Source of the DNA: Planococcus sp. SK3692 | GTDB lineage: Bacteria; Bacillota; Bacilli; Bacillales_A; Planococcaceae | Assembly (NCBI RefSeq): GCF_028890485.2 | Contig: NZ_JARCHV010000001.1 | Span: forward strand, 720,698 to 784,697 | Length of the DNA stretch: 64,000 bases | Direction of reading: 5' to 3' | In this document: piece by piece, positions 9,176-20,806 of the stretch | Layout: the number at the start of each line of letters is the position of its first letter | How positions within the stretch are numbered: the first letter of the stretch is position 1 | Notes under the pieces: generated by a model | The model's database searches: none | What the model was told of the DNA's origin: nothing | Seen by the model: only the letters and a program-made list of their open reading frames with translations | Position numbers and translations under genes: made by a program

Positions 9176-10789
9176 CTACTCCAAATCTACTGATGCCAGT
9201 TTATCAGAGCCAGTTGGATGCGCTTTAAAGTCGATTACGTTCGTCCCACCGGCAAGAAGCGGTGTAGAGTGCGCAAGCGGTACCCATGGCGCGTCTTCGT
9301 GGATGATTTCCTGAGCCTGCATGTACAATTCGTTACGGGTATCTTCATCCACTTCTGTTTGAGCTTCGATCAAGATATCGTGAAGATCCTGGTTTTCGTA
9401 GTATGTGTAGTTGTTTGAGCCGATGTTGTCTTGGTCAAGCAATACATACAAGAAGTTATCAGCATCGCCGTTGTCGCCTGTCCAGCCAAGAAGGAATGCA
9501 TCCGCTTCTCCCGCTGCAGCTTTTTCGAGGTAGGTTGCCCACTCGTAAGAAACGATTTCAGCTGTGATGCCGACTTCTGCCAAATCACTTTGGATTGCTT
9601 CCGCTACTTTTTGGCCATCCGGCATATACGGACGTGGAACTGGCATTGCCCATAGTTCCATTGTAAAGCCATCTTCGAGTCCTGCTTCAGCCAAAAGTTC
9701 TTTCGCTTTTTCAGGATCGTACTCGTAACCTTCTACGCTGTCGTTATAACCACTGATTACTGGAGGCATCGGGTTTTTCGCGACTTCTGCACGGCCTTCG
9801 AAGAATGAATCAACAATTGCCTGGCGGTCGATCGCATGGTTCATCGCCTGGCGGACTTTTGGATCGTCGAATGGCTCACGAGTCGTCGTCAATCCAAGGT
9901 AGCCGACGTTCATCGACGGACGTTCGAACAATTGTAGGTTTTCATCGTTTTCGATCGTTTCTGAATCTGATGGCGTGATGCCGTCAGCCAAATCGATTTC
10001 GCCGGACAATAATGCGTTCAGGCGAGCTGAGTTATCCGGAATTGCACGGAACACGACTTGGTCGAGTTTCGGCTCTCCATCCACCCAGTAATCATCGAAT
10101 TTCTCGATTGTTACCGTGTCGTTGCGCTGCCATTCAACAAACTGGAATGGACCTGTACCGACTGGGTTGTCGCCGAATGATTCGCCGGCTTCTTCAAATG
10201 CTGTCGGTGACGCGATGCCAAACGGGCTCATCGCCAAGTTTTTCAAGAATGGTGCTTGTGGGCGCTTCAATTTAATCACGACTTCGTAATCGCCAGTCGC
10301 TTCTACAGATTCGATGACATGTTCTTCTTCATCGCCAAATCCGCCAAACATCGATTTATAGTATGGGAACTGGTCTGCATCCCCAGCAGCCCAGCGCTCG
10401 AAGTTCGCGACAACTGCTTCTGCGTTGAAATCTGTTCCATCATGGAACGTGACGCCTTCTTGCAATTGGAACGTGTAAGTCAAACCATCTTCAGCTGCTT
10501 CCCATTCACTAGCAAGCGCTGGTTCAATTTCTGTATCCTGCTCACCGAAATTGATCAATGTATCGAAGATGTTTTTCGTTACTTTGAAAGACTCTCCATC
10601 TGTAACTGTGATCGGATCCAGCGAAACTGAGTCGCCGCCACGTCCGAAGATCAGGACTTTTTCGCCGCCTGATTCTGACTCTCCGCCTTCTCCGCCTGAC
10701 TCCGAATCACCGCCTGAACAGCCGTAAAGCGCTGTCGACAGCAAAAGCAGCATCAGGAAAGCAAGTGATACCAATTTCTTTTTCCCCAA
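9176..10789 (-). CDS. appA: Oligopeptide-binding lipoprotein AppA-type
   Basis: A 537-residue extracytoplasmic binding protein of the SBP_bac_5 family. The lipoprotein signal has basic residues KKK, a hydrophobic core and lipobox LYGC with lipidated C24, followed by a Gly/Ser/Glu-rich linker. The TTG at 10789 is chosen because GGAGGGG lies just upstream and the signal peptide then has normal length; an earlier in-frame ATG would add 15 residues before the signal. It delivers peptides to AppBC. Dipeptide versus oligopeptide specificity is not resolved. Confidence 0.88.
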   Translation of the reverse strand: MGKKKLVSLAFLMLLLLSTALYGCSGGDSESGGEGGESESGGEKVLIFGRGGDSVSLDPITVTDGESFKVTKNIFDTLINFGEQDTEIEPALASEWEAAEDGLTYTFQLQEGVTFHDGTDFNAEAVVANFERWAAGDADQFPYYKSMFGGFGDEEEHVIESVEATGDYEVVIKLKRPQAPFLKNLAMSPFGIASPTAFEEAGESFGDNPVGTGPFQFVEWQRNDTVTIEKFDDYWVDGEPKLDQVVFRAIPDNSARLNALLSGEIDLADGITPSDSETIENDENLQLFERPSMNVGYLGLTTTREPFDDPKVRQAMNHAIDRQAIVDSFFEGRAEVAKNPMPPVISGYNDSVEGYEYDPEKAKELLAEAGLEDGFTMELWAMPVPRPYMPDGQKVAEAIQSDLAEVGITAEIVSYEWATYLEKAAAGEADAFLLGWTGDNGDADNFLYVLLDQDNIGSNNYTYYENQDLHDILIEAQTEVDEDTRNELYMQAQEIIHEDAPWVPLAHSTPLLAGGTNVIDFKAHPTGSDKLASVDLE

Positions 10790-10818
10790 AATAACCCCTC
10801 CGTTTTGTTTTTTTATTA

Positions 10819-11802
10819 TCATTGCGGCCTGCATTCCTCATAGAGGTGGCAAGCCACAGAATGACCTGGTTCAACTTCCGCGAAACGCGGAATTTCCTGC
10901 GAGCAGATATCCATCTTGAATGGGCAGCGTGTATGGAAACGGCAGCCAGATGGCGGGTTTGCCGGGCTCGGCACATCGCCCTTGATCACCACTTCTTCGC
11001 GGACGAAATCAGGATCCGGAACAGGCACTGCCGATAGCAGCGCTTGCGTATAAGGATGAAGCGGCTTCTCATACAGGCTTTCTGTATCCGCAAGCTCCGC
11101 CATATTCCCCAAATACATAACGCCCACGCGGTCGCTAATGTGGCGCACGACACCCAAATCATGGGCGATGAATATGTAAGTCAGTTTCAAATCGCGTTGC
11201 AAATCCTGCATCAGATTGAGCACTTGGGCTTGAATCGATACATCAAGTGCAGAAACCGGCTCATCGGCGATGATCAATTTCGGGTTAGTCATGAGCGCGC
11301 GCGCGATTCCGATGCGCTGGCGCTGGCCACCGCTGAATTGGTGGGGATAGCGTTTAGCGTGGTAGCTGCTGAGCCCAACAATTTCGAGAAACTCGTAAAC
11401 TTTGCGTTTACGCTCTTTCGGATCACCGATATTATGGACATTGAGCGGCTCCATTAAGATTTTTTCAATGCTATGGCGCGGATTGAGTGACGCATATGGA
11501 TCCTGGAACACCATTTGGATGTCGCGTCTGGCTTTGCGCATTTCAGATGGTGACAAACTGGTCAATTCCTGGCCGTCAAACGTCACTTTGCCTTCTGTCG
11601 GATCGAGCAAACGCATCAGCATACGCCCGGTCGTCGACTTGCCGCAGCCCGATTCGCCGACGATTCCGAGCGTTTCTCCTTCATTGACATAGAAAGAGAC
11701 ATCATCAACGGCTTTGACCTGCCCTGTTACACGGCCAAAAATGCCCCCCGTAACCGGGAAATATTTCTTTAAACCTTCAACTTTCAACAACGGTTCTGTC
11801 AT
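10819..11802 (-). CDS. appF: Oligopeptide ABC transporter ATPase AppF-type
   Basis: A 327-residue ATPase with Walker A GESGCGKS (49-56), signature FSGGQRQR, Walker B LIIADEP, and the C-terminal oligo_HPY region with the cysteine-rich motif typical of Opp/Dpp ATPases. The ATG at 11802 has AAAGGAGG 9 bases upstream. The first 26 bp overlap the end of appD, which suggests translational coupling. Confidence 0.9.
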   Translation of the reverse strand: MTEPLLKVEGLKKYFPVTGGIFGRVTGQVKAVDDVSFYVNEGETLGIVGESGCGKSTTGRMLMRLLDPTEGKVTFDGQELTSLSPSEMRKARRDIQMVFQDPYASLNPRHSIEKILMEPLNVHNIGDPKERKRKVYEFLEIVGLSSYHAKRYPHQFSGGQRQRIGIARALMTNPKLIIADEPVSALDVSIQAQVLNLMQDLQRDLKLTYIFIAHDLGVVRHISDRVGVMYLGNMAELADTESLYEKPLHPYTQALLSAVPVPDPDFVREEVVIKGDVPSPANPPSGCRFHTRCPFKMDICSQEIPRFAEVEPGHSVACHLYEECRPQ

Positions 11803-12796
11803 GCGACTCGGCCTCCTTTGGATCGAATAGGAAACAGCGCGTCTTGTGGTCTTCTGCCGTCTGGTATAATGCCGGGTCTTCCACGCGGCAGCGATCGAAG
11901 GCAAATTCACAACGTGCTGCGTATTTGCAACCTACTTTGATCGATCCCGGTTTTGGCACGTTTCCTGGAATAGAGTATAGCCGCTCTTTCTTGAAGCGCA
12001 TATCGGGTACGCTCTCTAGAAGGCCGCGTGTGTATGGATGCTGCGGATCATTGAAAATGGTATGTACTGGCCCTTCTTCGACCACTTTCCCTGCGTACAT
12101 GACGACGACGCGTTCGCATGTTTCAGCGACGACCCCAAGGTCATGGGTGATCAACAAGACGGCGGTATCGAGCCGTTCGTTTAAATTCTTGATCAATTTC
12201 AGGATCTGCGCTTGGATCGTCACATCGAGTGCCGTGGTCGGCTCATCGGCGATCAGCACTTTCGGGTCGCACAATAAAGCCATCGCGATCATCACGCGCT
12301 GGCGCATCCCCCCTGATAATTGATGAGGATAATCATTAAGCAAAGCTTCTGCACGGGGCAGGCCGACCAGTTTCATCATTTCGACGGCGCGCTCCTGAAT
12401 TTGGCTTTTCGACCAATCCTTTTTGTGGATCTTCAACGCTTCGCGCAATTGATTGCCGATGGTAAACAATGGGTTCAGCGAAGTCATCGGCTCCTGAAAA
12501 ATCATTGCGATATCATCGCCACGGATCTGGCGCATTTCTTTATCAGATAGTTTTGTCAAATCCTTATCTTGGAATAAAATTTCCCCGCTGACAATCTTCC
12601 CTGGAGGACTTGGCACCAACCCCATTATGGACAATGAGGTAACACTTTTGCCGCAGCCTGATTCCCCTACGATGCCGAGCACTTCTCCCTGGCGGATATG
12701 GAAATCCACGTTGTCGACTGCCGGTACTTCTCCATCATCAGTGAAAAAGGAAGTGCGCAGCCCTTTCACATCCAAGATGGTTTTACGTTCGTCCAT
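11777..12796 (-). CDS. appD: Oligopeptide ABC transporter ATPase AppD-type
   Basis: A 339-residue ATPase, first gene of the operon. Walker A GESGCGKS (44-51), signature LSGGMRQR, Walker B VLIADEP and a C-terminal oligo_HPY domain are visible. The order D-F-A-B-C matches the B. subtilis app operon and not opp or dpp. A promoter and CodY-like box lie directly upstream. The operon separates ygaD and ygaE, which are adjacent in B. subtilis. Confidence 0.9.
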   Translation of the reverse strand: MDERKTILDVKGLRTSFFTDDGEVPAVDNVDFHIRQGEVLGIVGESGCGKSVTSLSIMGLVPSPPGKIVSGEILFQDKDLTKLSDKEMRQIRGDDIAMIFQEPMTSLNPLFTIGNQLREALKIHKKDWSKSQIQERAVEMMKLVGLPRAEALLNDYPHQLSGGMRQRVMIAMALLCDPKVLIADEPTTALDVTIQAQILKLIKNLNERLDTAVLLITHDLGVVAETCERVVVMYAGKVVEEGPVHTIFNDPQHPYTRGLLESVPDMRFKKERLYSIPGNVPKPGSIKVGCKYAARCEFAFDRCRVEDPALYQTAEDHKTRCFLFDPKEAESHDRTVVES

Positions 12797-12820
12797 AGAG
12801 ATCCTCCTTCTTCATTTTAA

Positions 12821-12835
12821 ATTATTCAGAACATT
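12821..12835. promoter_or_regulatory. codY box: Candidate CodY box upstream of appD
   Basis: ATTATTCAGAACATT matches the CodY motif AATTTTCWGAAAATT at 12 of 15 positions. It lies just downstream of the predicted transcription start, where CodY could act as a block. CodY repression of peptide transporter operons, including app, is known in B. subtilis. The match itself is inference. Confidence 0.45.
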
Positions 12836-12847
12836 CTCCGTGTTTCC

Positions 12848-12875
12848 ATTATACGTAATATTAGTAGTAATGCAA
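12848..12875 (-). promoter_or_regulatory. Promoter of the app operon
   Basis: Minus strand TTGCAT (12870-12875), a 16-bp spacer, and consensus TATAAT (12848-12853), about 50 bp before the appD start codon. Confidence 0.6.
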
Positions 12876-12913
12876 TAGTTTTCGGGAGATTGGTGAAAGC
12901 CTTCCTACCTATT

Positions 12914-12939
12914 AAAAAAGCTCCCCAAAATTGGGGAGC
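12914..12939 (-). terminator. Terminator of ygaD
   Basis: Perfect nine-base stem GCTCCCCAA / TTGGGGAGC followed by a T-run on the minus strand, directly after the ygaD stop. Confidence 0.85.
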
Positions 12940-12948
12940 ATGAAATAG

Positions 12949-14694
12949 TTAACCTATGTTCTGCACTTGGAATAGTTTGTAATAGACGCCGCGCTTTTTC
13001 AACAGCTCTTCATGCGTGCCTTGTTCAGCTAACTGGCCATTGTCGATGACCAAGATTTGATCGGCGTGGGTGATTGTCGATAAGCGGTGCGCAACCATCA
13101 ATGTCGTGCGGTCATGCGCAAGGCGTTCCAAGGAATCCTGAATCAACGCTTCGCTTTCCAGGTCGAGTGCGGATGTTGCTTCGTCCAAGATGAGGATCGC
13201 CGGGTCTTTCAGGAAAACACGGGAAATGGCAATGCGCTGTTTTTGGCCGCCGGATAATTTGACTCCGCGCTCGCCGACTTTCGTGTCGTAGCCTTCCGGC
13301 AAGTTTGTGATAAATTCATGGGCATTCGCCGCTTTTGCTGCCGCGATGACTTCCTCGTCAGTCGCATCGGGCTTGCCCATCAGGATGTTTTCCTTGACCG
13401 ATTCGCTGAACAGGATCGAATCCTGCAAGACGAGGCCGATCTGGTCGCGCAAGGAATGAATCGTCACGTCTTTCAGGTCATGCCCATCCATGCGGATCGA
13501 ACCTTCAGTGGCATCGTAGAATCTCGGGATAAGCGAGACAATCGTTGACTTACCACCGCCGCTCATGCCGACAAACGCCACTGTCTCTCCTGGGCGGACC
13601 GTGAAGTTGAGGTTCGACAACACTTCACTTCCCCCATCGTTGTAATGGAATGAGACATTATGGAATTCGAGCTTGCCATCGACGCGCCCGAGTTCGCGCG
13701 CGCCTTGTTTATCGGTCACATCGTATTCCTCATCGACCATTTCGAAGACGCGGTCCATCGAAGCAAGTGATTGGACGAGCGTCGTTGACGAGTTGACGAG
13801 GCGGCGCAATGGATTATAAAGCCGTTCGATATAAGCGATAAACGCTACCATTGTCCCGAGTGTCAAATTCCCCTGGATGACCTGGTAGCCGGCGTAGCCG
13901 ATGACCAATAATGGCGCTACGTCGGTGATGGTATTGACGACTGCGAACGCCTTGGCATTCCATTTCGTATGGTCGATCGCTTTTTCCAGGAATTGATCGT
14001 TCGTGTTGTTGAAAATCTTCTGTTCGTGTTTTTCGAGCGCAAAGCTTTTGATGATGCTCATGCCTTGGACGCGTTCGTGCAAATAACTTTGGACATTGGC
14101 GAGCGCCTGGGACCGTTCACGCGTCAAATCGCGCAAGCGTCCGAAGAAATATTTGACGCTGAACGCATAAAACGGAAACGCCAACAGGGCAACAATAGTC
14201 AAGGAGACGTCCATAGTGAGCATAATGATGATGGCGATGAGTATGGTCGCGACATCGAGCCAGACATTCATCAAGCCAATCATGACGAAGTTTTTTGTCT
14301 GCTCCACATCATTAATGACCCGTGAAATAATTTCCCCTGCTCTTGTGTTCGCGTAATAACGCAAGCTCAGACGCTGAAGGTGGCCGTAGAGATAGCCACG
14401 GATATCGTAGAGAATTTTATTGCTGACATATTGTGCATAATACTGGCGGAAATATTCGATCGGCGGGCGCAGCAGGAAGAACACGATCGCTGTGCCCCCA
14501 AGCCATAAGTAAAGCTGGCGGAGTTTTTCGGCATCCGACAATGCCTCTGCGCCGATGATATCATCAATGACAATCTTGATTAATAGAGGGATAAAAAGAG
14601 GAATCGCAAACTTGAAGATCCCGATGAAGATCGTCAAGGCAATCTGCCAATAATAGGGCTTGACGAATTTCATATAGCGTTTCATGCTGCTCAA
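12949..14694 (-). CDS. ygaD: ABC transporter with fused ATPase, YgaD-like exporter
   Basis: A 581-residue half-transporter of the MsbA/LmrA-type exporter class. It has a six-helix membrane domain (about residues 1-310), then an ATPase domain with Walker A GMSGGGKS, signature LSGGQKQR, Walker [13 protein letters not shown] and the switch histidine in MVAHRLS. It probably works as a dimer. A TTG at 14694 fits GGAG 8 bases upstream better than the GTG three codons earlier. It follows ntdP, as in B. subtilis ygaC-ygaD. Substrate is unknown. Confidence 0.87.
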   Translation of the reverse strand: MSSMKRYMKFVKPYYWQIALTIFIGIFKFAIPLFIPLLIKIVIDDIIGAEALSDAEKLRQLYLWLGGTAIVFFLLRPPIEYFRQYYAQYVSNKILYDIRGYLYGHLQRLSLRYYANTRAGEIISRVINDVEQTKNFVMIGLMNVWLDVATILIAIIIMLTMDVSLTIVALLAFPFYAFSVKYFFGRLRDLTRERSQALANVQSYLHERVQGMSIIKSFALEKHEQKIFNNTNDQFLEKAIDHTKWNAKAFAVVNTITDVAPLLVIGYAGYQVIQGNLTLGTMVAFIAYIERLYNPLRRLVNSSTTLVQSLASMDRVFEMVDEEYDVTDKQGARELGRVDGKLEFHNVSFHYNDGGSEVLSNLNFTVRPGETVAFVGMSGGGKSTIVSLIPRFYDATEGSIRMDGHDLKDVTIHSLRDQIGLVLQDSILFSESVKENILMGKPDATDEEVIAAAKAANAHEFITNLPEGYDTKVGERGVKLSGGQKQRIAISRVFLKDPAILILDEATSALDLESEALIQDSLERLAHDRTTLMVAHRLSTITHADQILVIDNGQLAEQGTHEELLKKRGVYYKLFQVQNIG

Positions 14695-14721
14695 ACTGTT
14701 CACTCCATTCTGTTCAAAACG

Positions 14722-14750
14722 AAAAACCTGTTGGCAGGCAACAGGTTTTC
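14722..14750 (-). terminator. Terminator of ntdP
   Basis: Stem AAAACCTGTTG / CAACAGGTTTT with a five-base loop and a T-run on the minus strand, between the ntdP stop and ygaD. Confidence 0.75.
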
Positions 14751-14754
14751 CATG

Positions 14755-15300
14755 TTAATCATGAATCCGGTTATGCTTATGAAATTCATACCGGTTCGTC
14801 CATACTTCAATAAAGTCCTGGGCAAAAGGGCCTCTTCTTTGCTTGATCCAACTGATCAGCTTATCTACATTGCGGTAGAGTATTTGATCGATGACTTCTG
14901 GGTAGCCCATTTGCCGCTTATGGTCTTCAAATTCGTCTTCATCCAACAGCGTGTAAGACATATCCGGAAACACTTTTACATCCAAGTCATAATCGATGTA
15001 TTTCAACGATCCATTATTGTAGACGAACGGGGAGCTGATATTGCAATAATAATAAACGCCGTCGTCACGCAGCATGCAGATGATGTTGAACCAATGTTCA
15101 GCATGGAAATAACAGATCGACGGTTCTCGCGTCAACCATGTCCTGCCGTCCGATTCCCTCACCAGCGTACGTTCGTTCGCGCCGATTACTATATTGTTCG
15201 TCCCTTTCAGTACAGTTGTTTCCTGCCAGACACGGTGGATGCGTCCGTTGTGCTTGTAACTGTGGATCTGGATTGTTTCACCCTCCGCAGGAACCGCCAT
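14755..15300 (-). CDS. ntdP: Nucleoside tri/diphosphate phosphatase NtdP-like (DUF402, YgaC)
   Basis: A 181-residue DUF402/UPF0374 protein. Staphylococcal relatives hydrolyse nucleoside tri- and diphosphates. The start at 15300 has GGTGGG 7 bases upstream; an in-frame start four codons earlier has none. The conserved block [21 protein letters not shown] carries the acidic metal-binding cluster expected for the family. Next to ygaD, as in B. subtilis. Confidence 0.88.
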   Translation of the reverse strand: MAVPAEGETIQIHSYKHNGRIHRVWQETTVLKGTNNIVIGANERTLVRESDGRTWLTREPSICYFHAEHWFNIICMLRDDGVYYYCNISSPFVYNNGSLKYIDYDLDVKVFPDMSYTLLDEDEFEDHKRQMGYPEVIDQILYRNVDKLISWIKQRRGPFAQDFIEVWTNRYEFHKHNRIHD

Positions 15301-15403
15301 GCACCATCCCACCTTTTCGTCTAACTATCACTATATGTTATCTCCCGTTCATTATATCAATCAATTCTGAAAACATACAGCAATAAGCCGAAAGTTGCGA
15401 GAA

Positions 15404-17211
<1,808 letters not shown>

Positions 17212-17348
17212 ATTTATGTTTTCTGCCTCCGTTCGTGCTGATTATTCCGGCCCTGAAGCGGGTATGTATATTTAGGGAATATGCTTATTTTATCAAATGG
17301 CGGGCACACAAGATATTATAAACGCTCGCAATAAAGGGGGATGCGTCG

Positions 17349-18329
17349 ATGGATACAGGAACTCATATCGTCATGGGCATTGCGCTCGGCGGGCTGGCTA
17401 TGGCCGATCCCGTTGTCGCTGCTCATCCAGCCACTTGGACTGCCGTCATGACCGGCACCATTATCGGCTCACAAATCCCCGATATTGATACTGTTTTAAA
17501 ACTGCGCGACAACGCGGTGTATATCCGCCATCACAGGGGCATTACGCATTCCGTGCCAGCCGTACTGTCATGGCCTATTTTGCTTTCGGGTGCTATCTAC
17601 CTTATTTTCCCAGAAGCTAATTTACTTCATTTATGGTTGTGGACTTTTCTGGCCGTGTTCCTGCATGTATTTGTGGATATATTCAACTCATACGGTACAC
17701 AGGCACTCCGGCCATTTTCCAATCATTGGGTGGCACTCGGCGTCATTAATACCTTTGATCCAATCATTTTTGGCGCGCACGTCGTGGCCCTTATGATTTG
17801 GGCATTCGGAGCCGATCCAGTTTGGACGATGAGCATTTTGTATATCATTTTGTTCTTTTATTACGTTTCGCGCTTTGCGCTGCAATCAGCGATTAAGCAG
17901 GCGATCCGCAATACGATCCCGGGCACGAACGATGTATTCGTCGCACCGACGATGCGCTATTTCCAATGGCGCATTGCCGCTGACACCGACCGGCACCATT
18001 ATGTCGGCCAGGCATATGGCCGCTCGATCAATATCTATGATAAATTCCTGAAAAAGCCGATGCCTGAAAACGACTTGATCCAGACGGCAATGAAAGACAA
18101 GAACCTGGATGCCTTCGTCTCGTTTTCCCCGCTTTATCGCTGGGAGATCAATCAATACGGAGAAATCTACGAAGTCCGCTTGATCGATTTGCGCTACCGC
18201 AGCAACGATTATTATCCGTTTGTCGCGGTTGCCCATCTGGACGAGGACCATAACATCCTGAACTCCTATACAGGATGGATTTTCAGCGAAGACAAATTGA
18301 GGAAAAAGCTCGATTTCAGCCATAACTGA
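17349..18329 (+). CDS. yfhP: YfhP, membrane-bound metal-dependent hydrolase family (DUF457)
   Basis: A 326-residue protein with several N-terminal transmembrane helices (about residues 1-170) and a soluble C-terminal domain. N-terminal histidines (TGTHIVMGI) and the conserved HHRGITHS motif are hallmarks of the YdjM/DUF457 metal-dependent hydrolase family. It is divergent from mutY, as yfhP and yfhQ are neighbours in B. subtilis. The reaction is unknown. Confidence 0.87.
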   Translation: MDTGTHIVMGIALGGLAMADPVVAAHPATWTAVMTGTIIGSQIPDIDTVLKLRDNAVYIRHHRGITHSVPAVLSWPILLSGAIYLIFPEANLLHLWLWTFLAVFLHVFVDIFNSYGTQALRPFSNHWVALGVINTFDPIIFGAHVVALMIWAFGADPVWTMSILYIILFFYYVSRFALQSAIKQAIRNTIPGTNDVFVAPTMRYFQWRIAADTDRHHYVGQAYGRSINIYDKFLKKPMPENDLIQTAMKDKNLDAFVSFSPLYRWEINQYGEIYEVRLIDLRYRSNDYYPFVAVAHLDEDHNILNSYTGWIFSEDKLRKKLDFSHN

Positions 18330-18332
18330 ACA

Positions 18333-18369
18333 GAAAAACGGCCGGGGCAATGATCCCCGGCCGTTTTTT
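18333..18369. terminator. Bidirectional terminator between yfhP and yfhJ
   Basis: Fourteen-base stem AAAAACGGCCGGGG / CCCCGGCCGTTTTT between convergent genes. Confidence 0.9.
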
Positions 18370-18375
18370 TATCGT

Positions 18376-18630
18376 TTATGCATCATGCAAAAGATGTGCA
18401 TATTTTGGATTGTTTCCTGCAAATTCATGAATTTTATCGCCGTAGCTTTCAATCCATTGGCGTACGACTTTCTCGACGACCGCCGTGCCTTGGTAATCAT
18501 ATCCCGCTTTCGCGTAAGACGATTCAAAATCAGATACTAAAAGTTCGATCCACGTCCGGGCTTTGTCTTCCGACAGCTCCGGGTTTTTTTCTCTCAATTC
18601 GATGATTAACTGCTCAATGACTTCTTTCAT
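18376..18630 (-). CDS. yfhJ: YfhJ family protein (WVELL)
   Basis: An 84-residue protein of the YfhJ family, named for a WVELL motif seen here as WIELL (residues 27-31). It is acidic and mainly helical, with no membrane segment. It lies 4 bp after yfhH in a recX-yfhH-yfhJ run, with AAGGAAGGG before the ATG. Function is unknown. Confidence 0.88.
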   Translation of the reverse strand: MKEVIEQLIIELREKNPELSEDKARTWIELLVSDFESSYAKAGYDYQGTAVVEKVVRQWIESYGDKIHEFAGNNPKYAHLLHDA

Positions 18631-18634
18631 CGGT

Positions 18635-18967
18635 TCACTTCCCTTCCTTTAATGGACGGAGCATGGAAATCGGCAATGCTTCCGTGTGCTTGGCGCCGCC
18701 CATGCGGTAGCCCCAGGCAAAATTGCCTTTTAAGTAATCAATTTGAAAATAGACATTCGGGTCGCCTTCCACACGGTAGACTTCCCCTGGTTTAAAGTCT
18801 TTTGGGTCCAGCAGGAACGAGGCGGCCATGATGGCTTTGCGCTCGAGCACCGCGAATTCGTTGACGATGCCAAGTTGTTCCGCCTTGCGCGCTTTTTCTT
18901 TCAGACGGGCGATTTCATTGCGCAGCTCTGTCTCGTCCATTTGTGAATATGGTTTATGCTCACTCAT
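18635..18967 (-). CDS. yfhH: YfhH family protein (DUF1811)
   Basis: A 110-residue DUF1811 protein: an N-terminal helical hairpin and a C-terminal small beta-barrel-like region (DFKPGEVYRVEG...). The ATG at 18967 overlaps the recX stop, and AAGGAG lies 7 bases upstream. Function is unknown; it sits between recX and yfhJ. Confidence 0.88.
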   Translation of the reverse strand: MSEHKPYSQMDETELRNEIARLKEKARKAEQLGIVNEFAVLERKAIMAASFLLDPKDFKPGEVYRVEGDPNVYFQIDYLKGNFAWGYRMGGAKHTEALPISMLRPLKEGK

Positions 18968-19766
18968 CTTCAAGCTCCTTTTCTTCGATGTACTGACTGA
19001 TCACATCGCCCGGGAAGCCTTTCTGATAAAGCCCTTGCTTTACTTTCCGGCTCAAGTCGTTCCCTGACAATTTGCTTTCGTGCTTGCGCCACAATTTGTC
19101 CCCCTGCTGGCGAACGCTGTCGAGCCACTGGTCGCCGTCGCGTTCAAGATCCAGCGTTTCGATTGCTTGTTTGATAATCGCGTAAGGGTAGCCTTTTCTC
19201 ATCAATGAATCATTGATTTTTTGTTTGACCTGGCTCGGGGTTTTCGATTGTTCTTTCGCTGCGATTTTTTCGGCAAGGCCTGTGGCGACTTCTAGCTGCT
19301 CTTCTTCACTGTAATTGGTTAAGACATCTTTTTGCATAGCCTTATCAATTCCTCTCTTTTGCATGTCCTGCTGGATTGCCCTCGGCCCTTTTTTGCCGGA
19401 TTTGATTTGCGTCCGGAGCAAGGCTTCTGAAAACTGCTGATCATCGAGGAAGCTGAGTTCGTAGAGCTTCTTGACCGCTTCGTCGATGACGGCTTCTCCG
19501 AATTCCTTTTCTTTCAACCTTTTACGGACTTCGCCTTCACTGCGCATGCGGAAGCCGAGGTAATGCAACGCTTTATTGAATGCTTTGCGGACTTCATCCT
19601 CAAAGTTCATTTCTTCGATCGTCCACTGGTCGAGTTCTTTGCCTTTAGTCAATTGGTAGCGGATGATCAAGGTTTCGTCGACACTGAACGCAAATTTTTC
19701 TTCCAAATAAATATTATAGCGTTCCGGATTGTTTTTTCCGCGGGTTATTTTCGTAATGATCGGCAT
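18960..19766 (-). CDS. recX: RecA modulator RecX
   Basis: A 268-residue RecX, which binds RecA filaments and modulates recombination and SOS. Repeats of three-helix units with the FLDDQQFSEALL signature are visible in the middle. The length fits Firmicute RecX. The ATG at 19766 follows GAGGGG; upstream in-frame sequence lacks a ribosome-binding site and reads over the divergent yfhF promoter region. It overlaps yfhH by 8 bp. Confidence 0.93.
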   Translation of the reverse strand: MPIITKITRGKNNPERYNIYLEEKFAFSVDETLIIRYQLTKGKELDQWTIEEMNFEDEVRKAFNKALHYLGFRMRSEGEVRKRLKEKEFGEAVIDEAVKKLYELSFLDDQQFSEALLRTQIKSGKKGPRAIQQDMQKRGIDKAMQKDVLTNYSEEEQLEVATGLAEKIAAKEQSKTPSQVKQKINDSLMRKGYPYAIIKQAIETLDLERDGDQWLDSVRQQGDKLWRKHESKLSGNDLSRKVKQGLYQKGFPGDVISQYIEEKELEDE

Positions 19767-19865
19767 CAATTTCCCCTCGCTTCTCCTACCATTATACACT
19801 TTGCACGCTCTCTTGGCATATGCTTCGCTCGAATTGGGTATGGGATAGAAATGGAGGCGATGGAA

Positions 19866-20765
19866 ATGAAAATAGCGATAACTGGCGGCACCGGGTTTCT
19901 CGGTTCTGTCTTGACGGAACTGCTGGTGGAAAAAGGCCATGAGGTGTTTATTTTAACACGTTCAGATAAACCGAAAGAACGAGGCATCACGTATGTCCGC
20001 TGGCTTTCTGAAGGAGCGCGCCCGGAAGCGCAGCTTGAAGGCATTGATGCGCTTGTCAACTTGGCTGGTACTTCGATCAACGACGGTCTTTGGACAGATA
20101 AACAAAAAAAGAAAATCTACGACAGCCGTGTATCGGCGACAAAAGAAGTGCTGCGCATTATCTCGGTGCTTGAAAAAAAACCGGAAGTGCTCGTCAATGC
20201 AAGTGCGATCGGAATCTATCCGGCTTCTGAACACAAAACCTATACGGAAGCTGACCGCGAATACGGCCATGATTTCCTTGCCGAAACGGTGCTCGCTTGG
20301 GAAAGCTTGGCCGAACAAGTACAACTTGACGGCGTCCGTGCTGCTTATGGACGCTTCGGCATCCTGCTCGGAAAAGAGCAAGGCGCACTCCCTTTAATGG
20401 CGCTGCCGTATAAACTATTCGCCGGCGGCACAGTCGGTACCGGCAGACAATGGCTTTCCTGGATCCACGTTCGCGATGCGGCGCGCGCGGTCCTTTTCGC
20501 CATCGAACAAAAAGAACTCTCAGGTGCGTTCAATGTGACGGCACCGAACCCACAGCGCATGAAAGCCTTCGGCAAGGAAATCGGGCGTGCGCTCGGCAGA
20601 CCGCATTGGATCCCTGCCCCTTCATTTGCATTGAAAGCAGCGCTCGGCGATAAAAGCAGGCTGGTATTGGAAGGCCAGCGGGCGTTGCCGGCCGTTCTTC
20701 TCGACCATGGATTTAAGTTCGAGTTCCCGAATTTGCCGGAAGCACTGGCTGACATATACAAATAA
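19866..20765 (+). CDS. yfhF: TIGR01777 family NAD-dependent epimerase-like protein YfhF
   Basis: A 299-residue extended SDR of the TIGR01777 family, related to plant SulA/GC1 and E. coli YfcH. The cofactor motif is TGGTGFLG at 7-14. The C-terminal DUF1731 region (FALKAALGDKSRLVLEGQRALP) is characteristic. The ATG at 19866 sits 8 bases after GGAGG; the two earlier ATGs are too close to or overlap the ribosome-binding site. Reaction unknown. Divergent from recX, as in B. subtilis. Confidence 0.9.
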   Translation: MKIAITGGTGFLGSVLTELLVEKGHEVFILTRSDKPKERGITYVRWLSEGARPEAQLEGIDALVNLAGTSINDGLWTDKQKKKIYDSRVSATKEVLRIISVLEKKPEVLVNASAIGIYPASEHKTYTEADREYGHDFLAETVLAWESLAEQVQLDGVRAAYGRFGILLGKEQGALPLMALPYKLFAGGTVGTGRQWLSWIHVRDAARAVLFAIEQKELSGAFNVTAPNPQRMKAFGKEIGRALGRPHWIPAPSFALKAALGDKSRLVLEGQRALPAVLLDHGFKFEFPNLPEALADIYK

Positions 20766-20806
20766 GCGTATAATGAAGGGATGACCAACTGAAGGACGTG
20801 ACCTGC

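Noticed and set aside
19563-19865. N-terminal extension of the YfhF reading frame.
   Set aside because: It overlaps recX on the other strand, has no family similarity, and a good ribosome-binding site and start lie at 19866.
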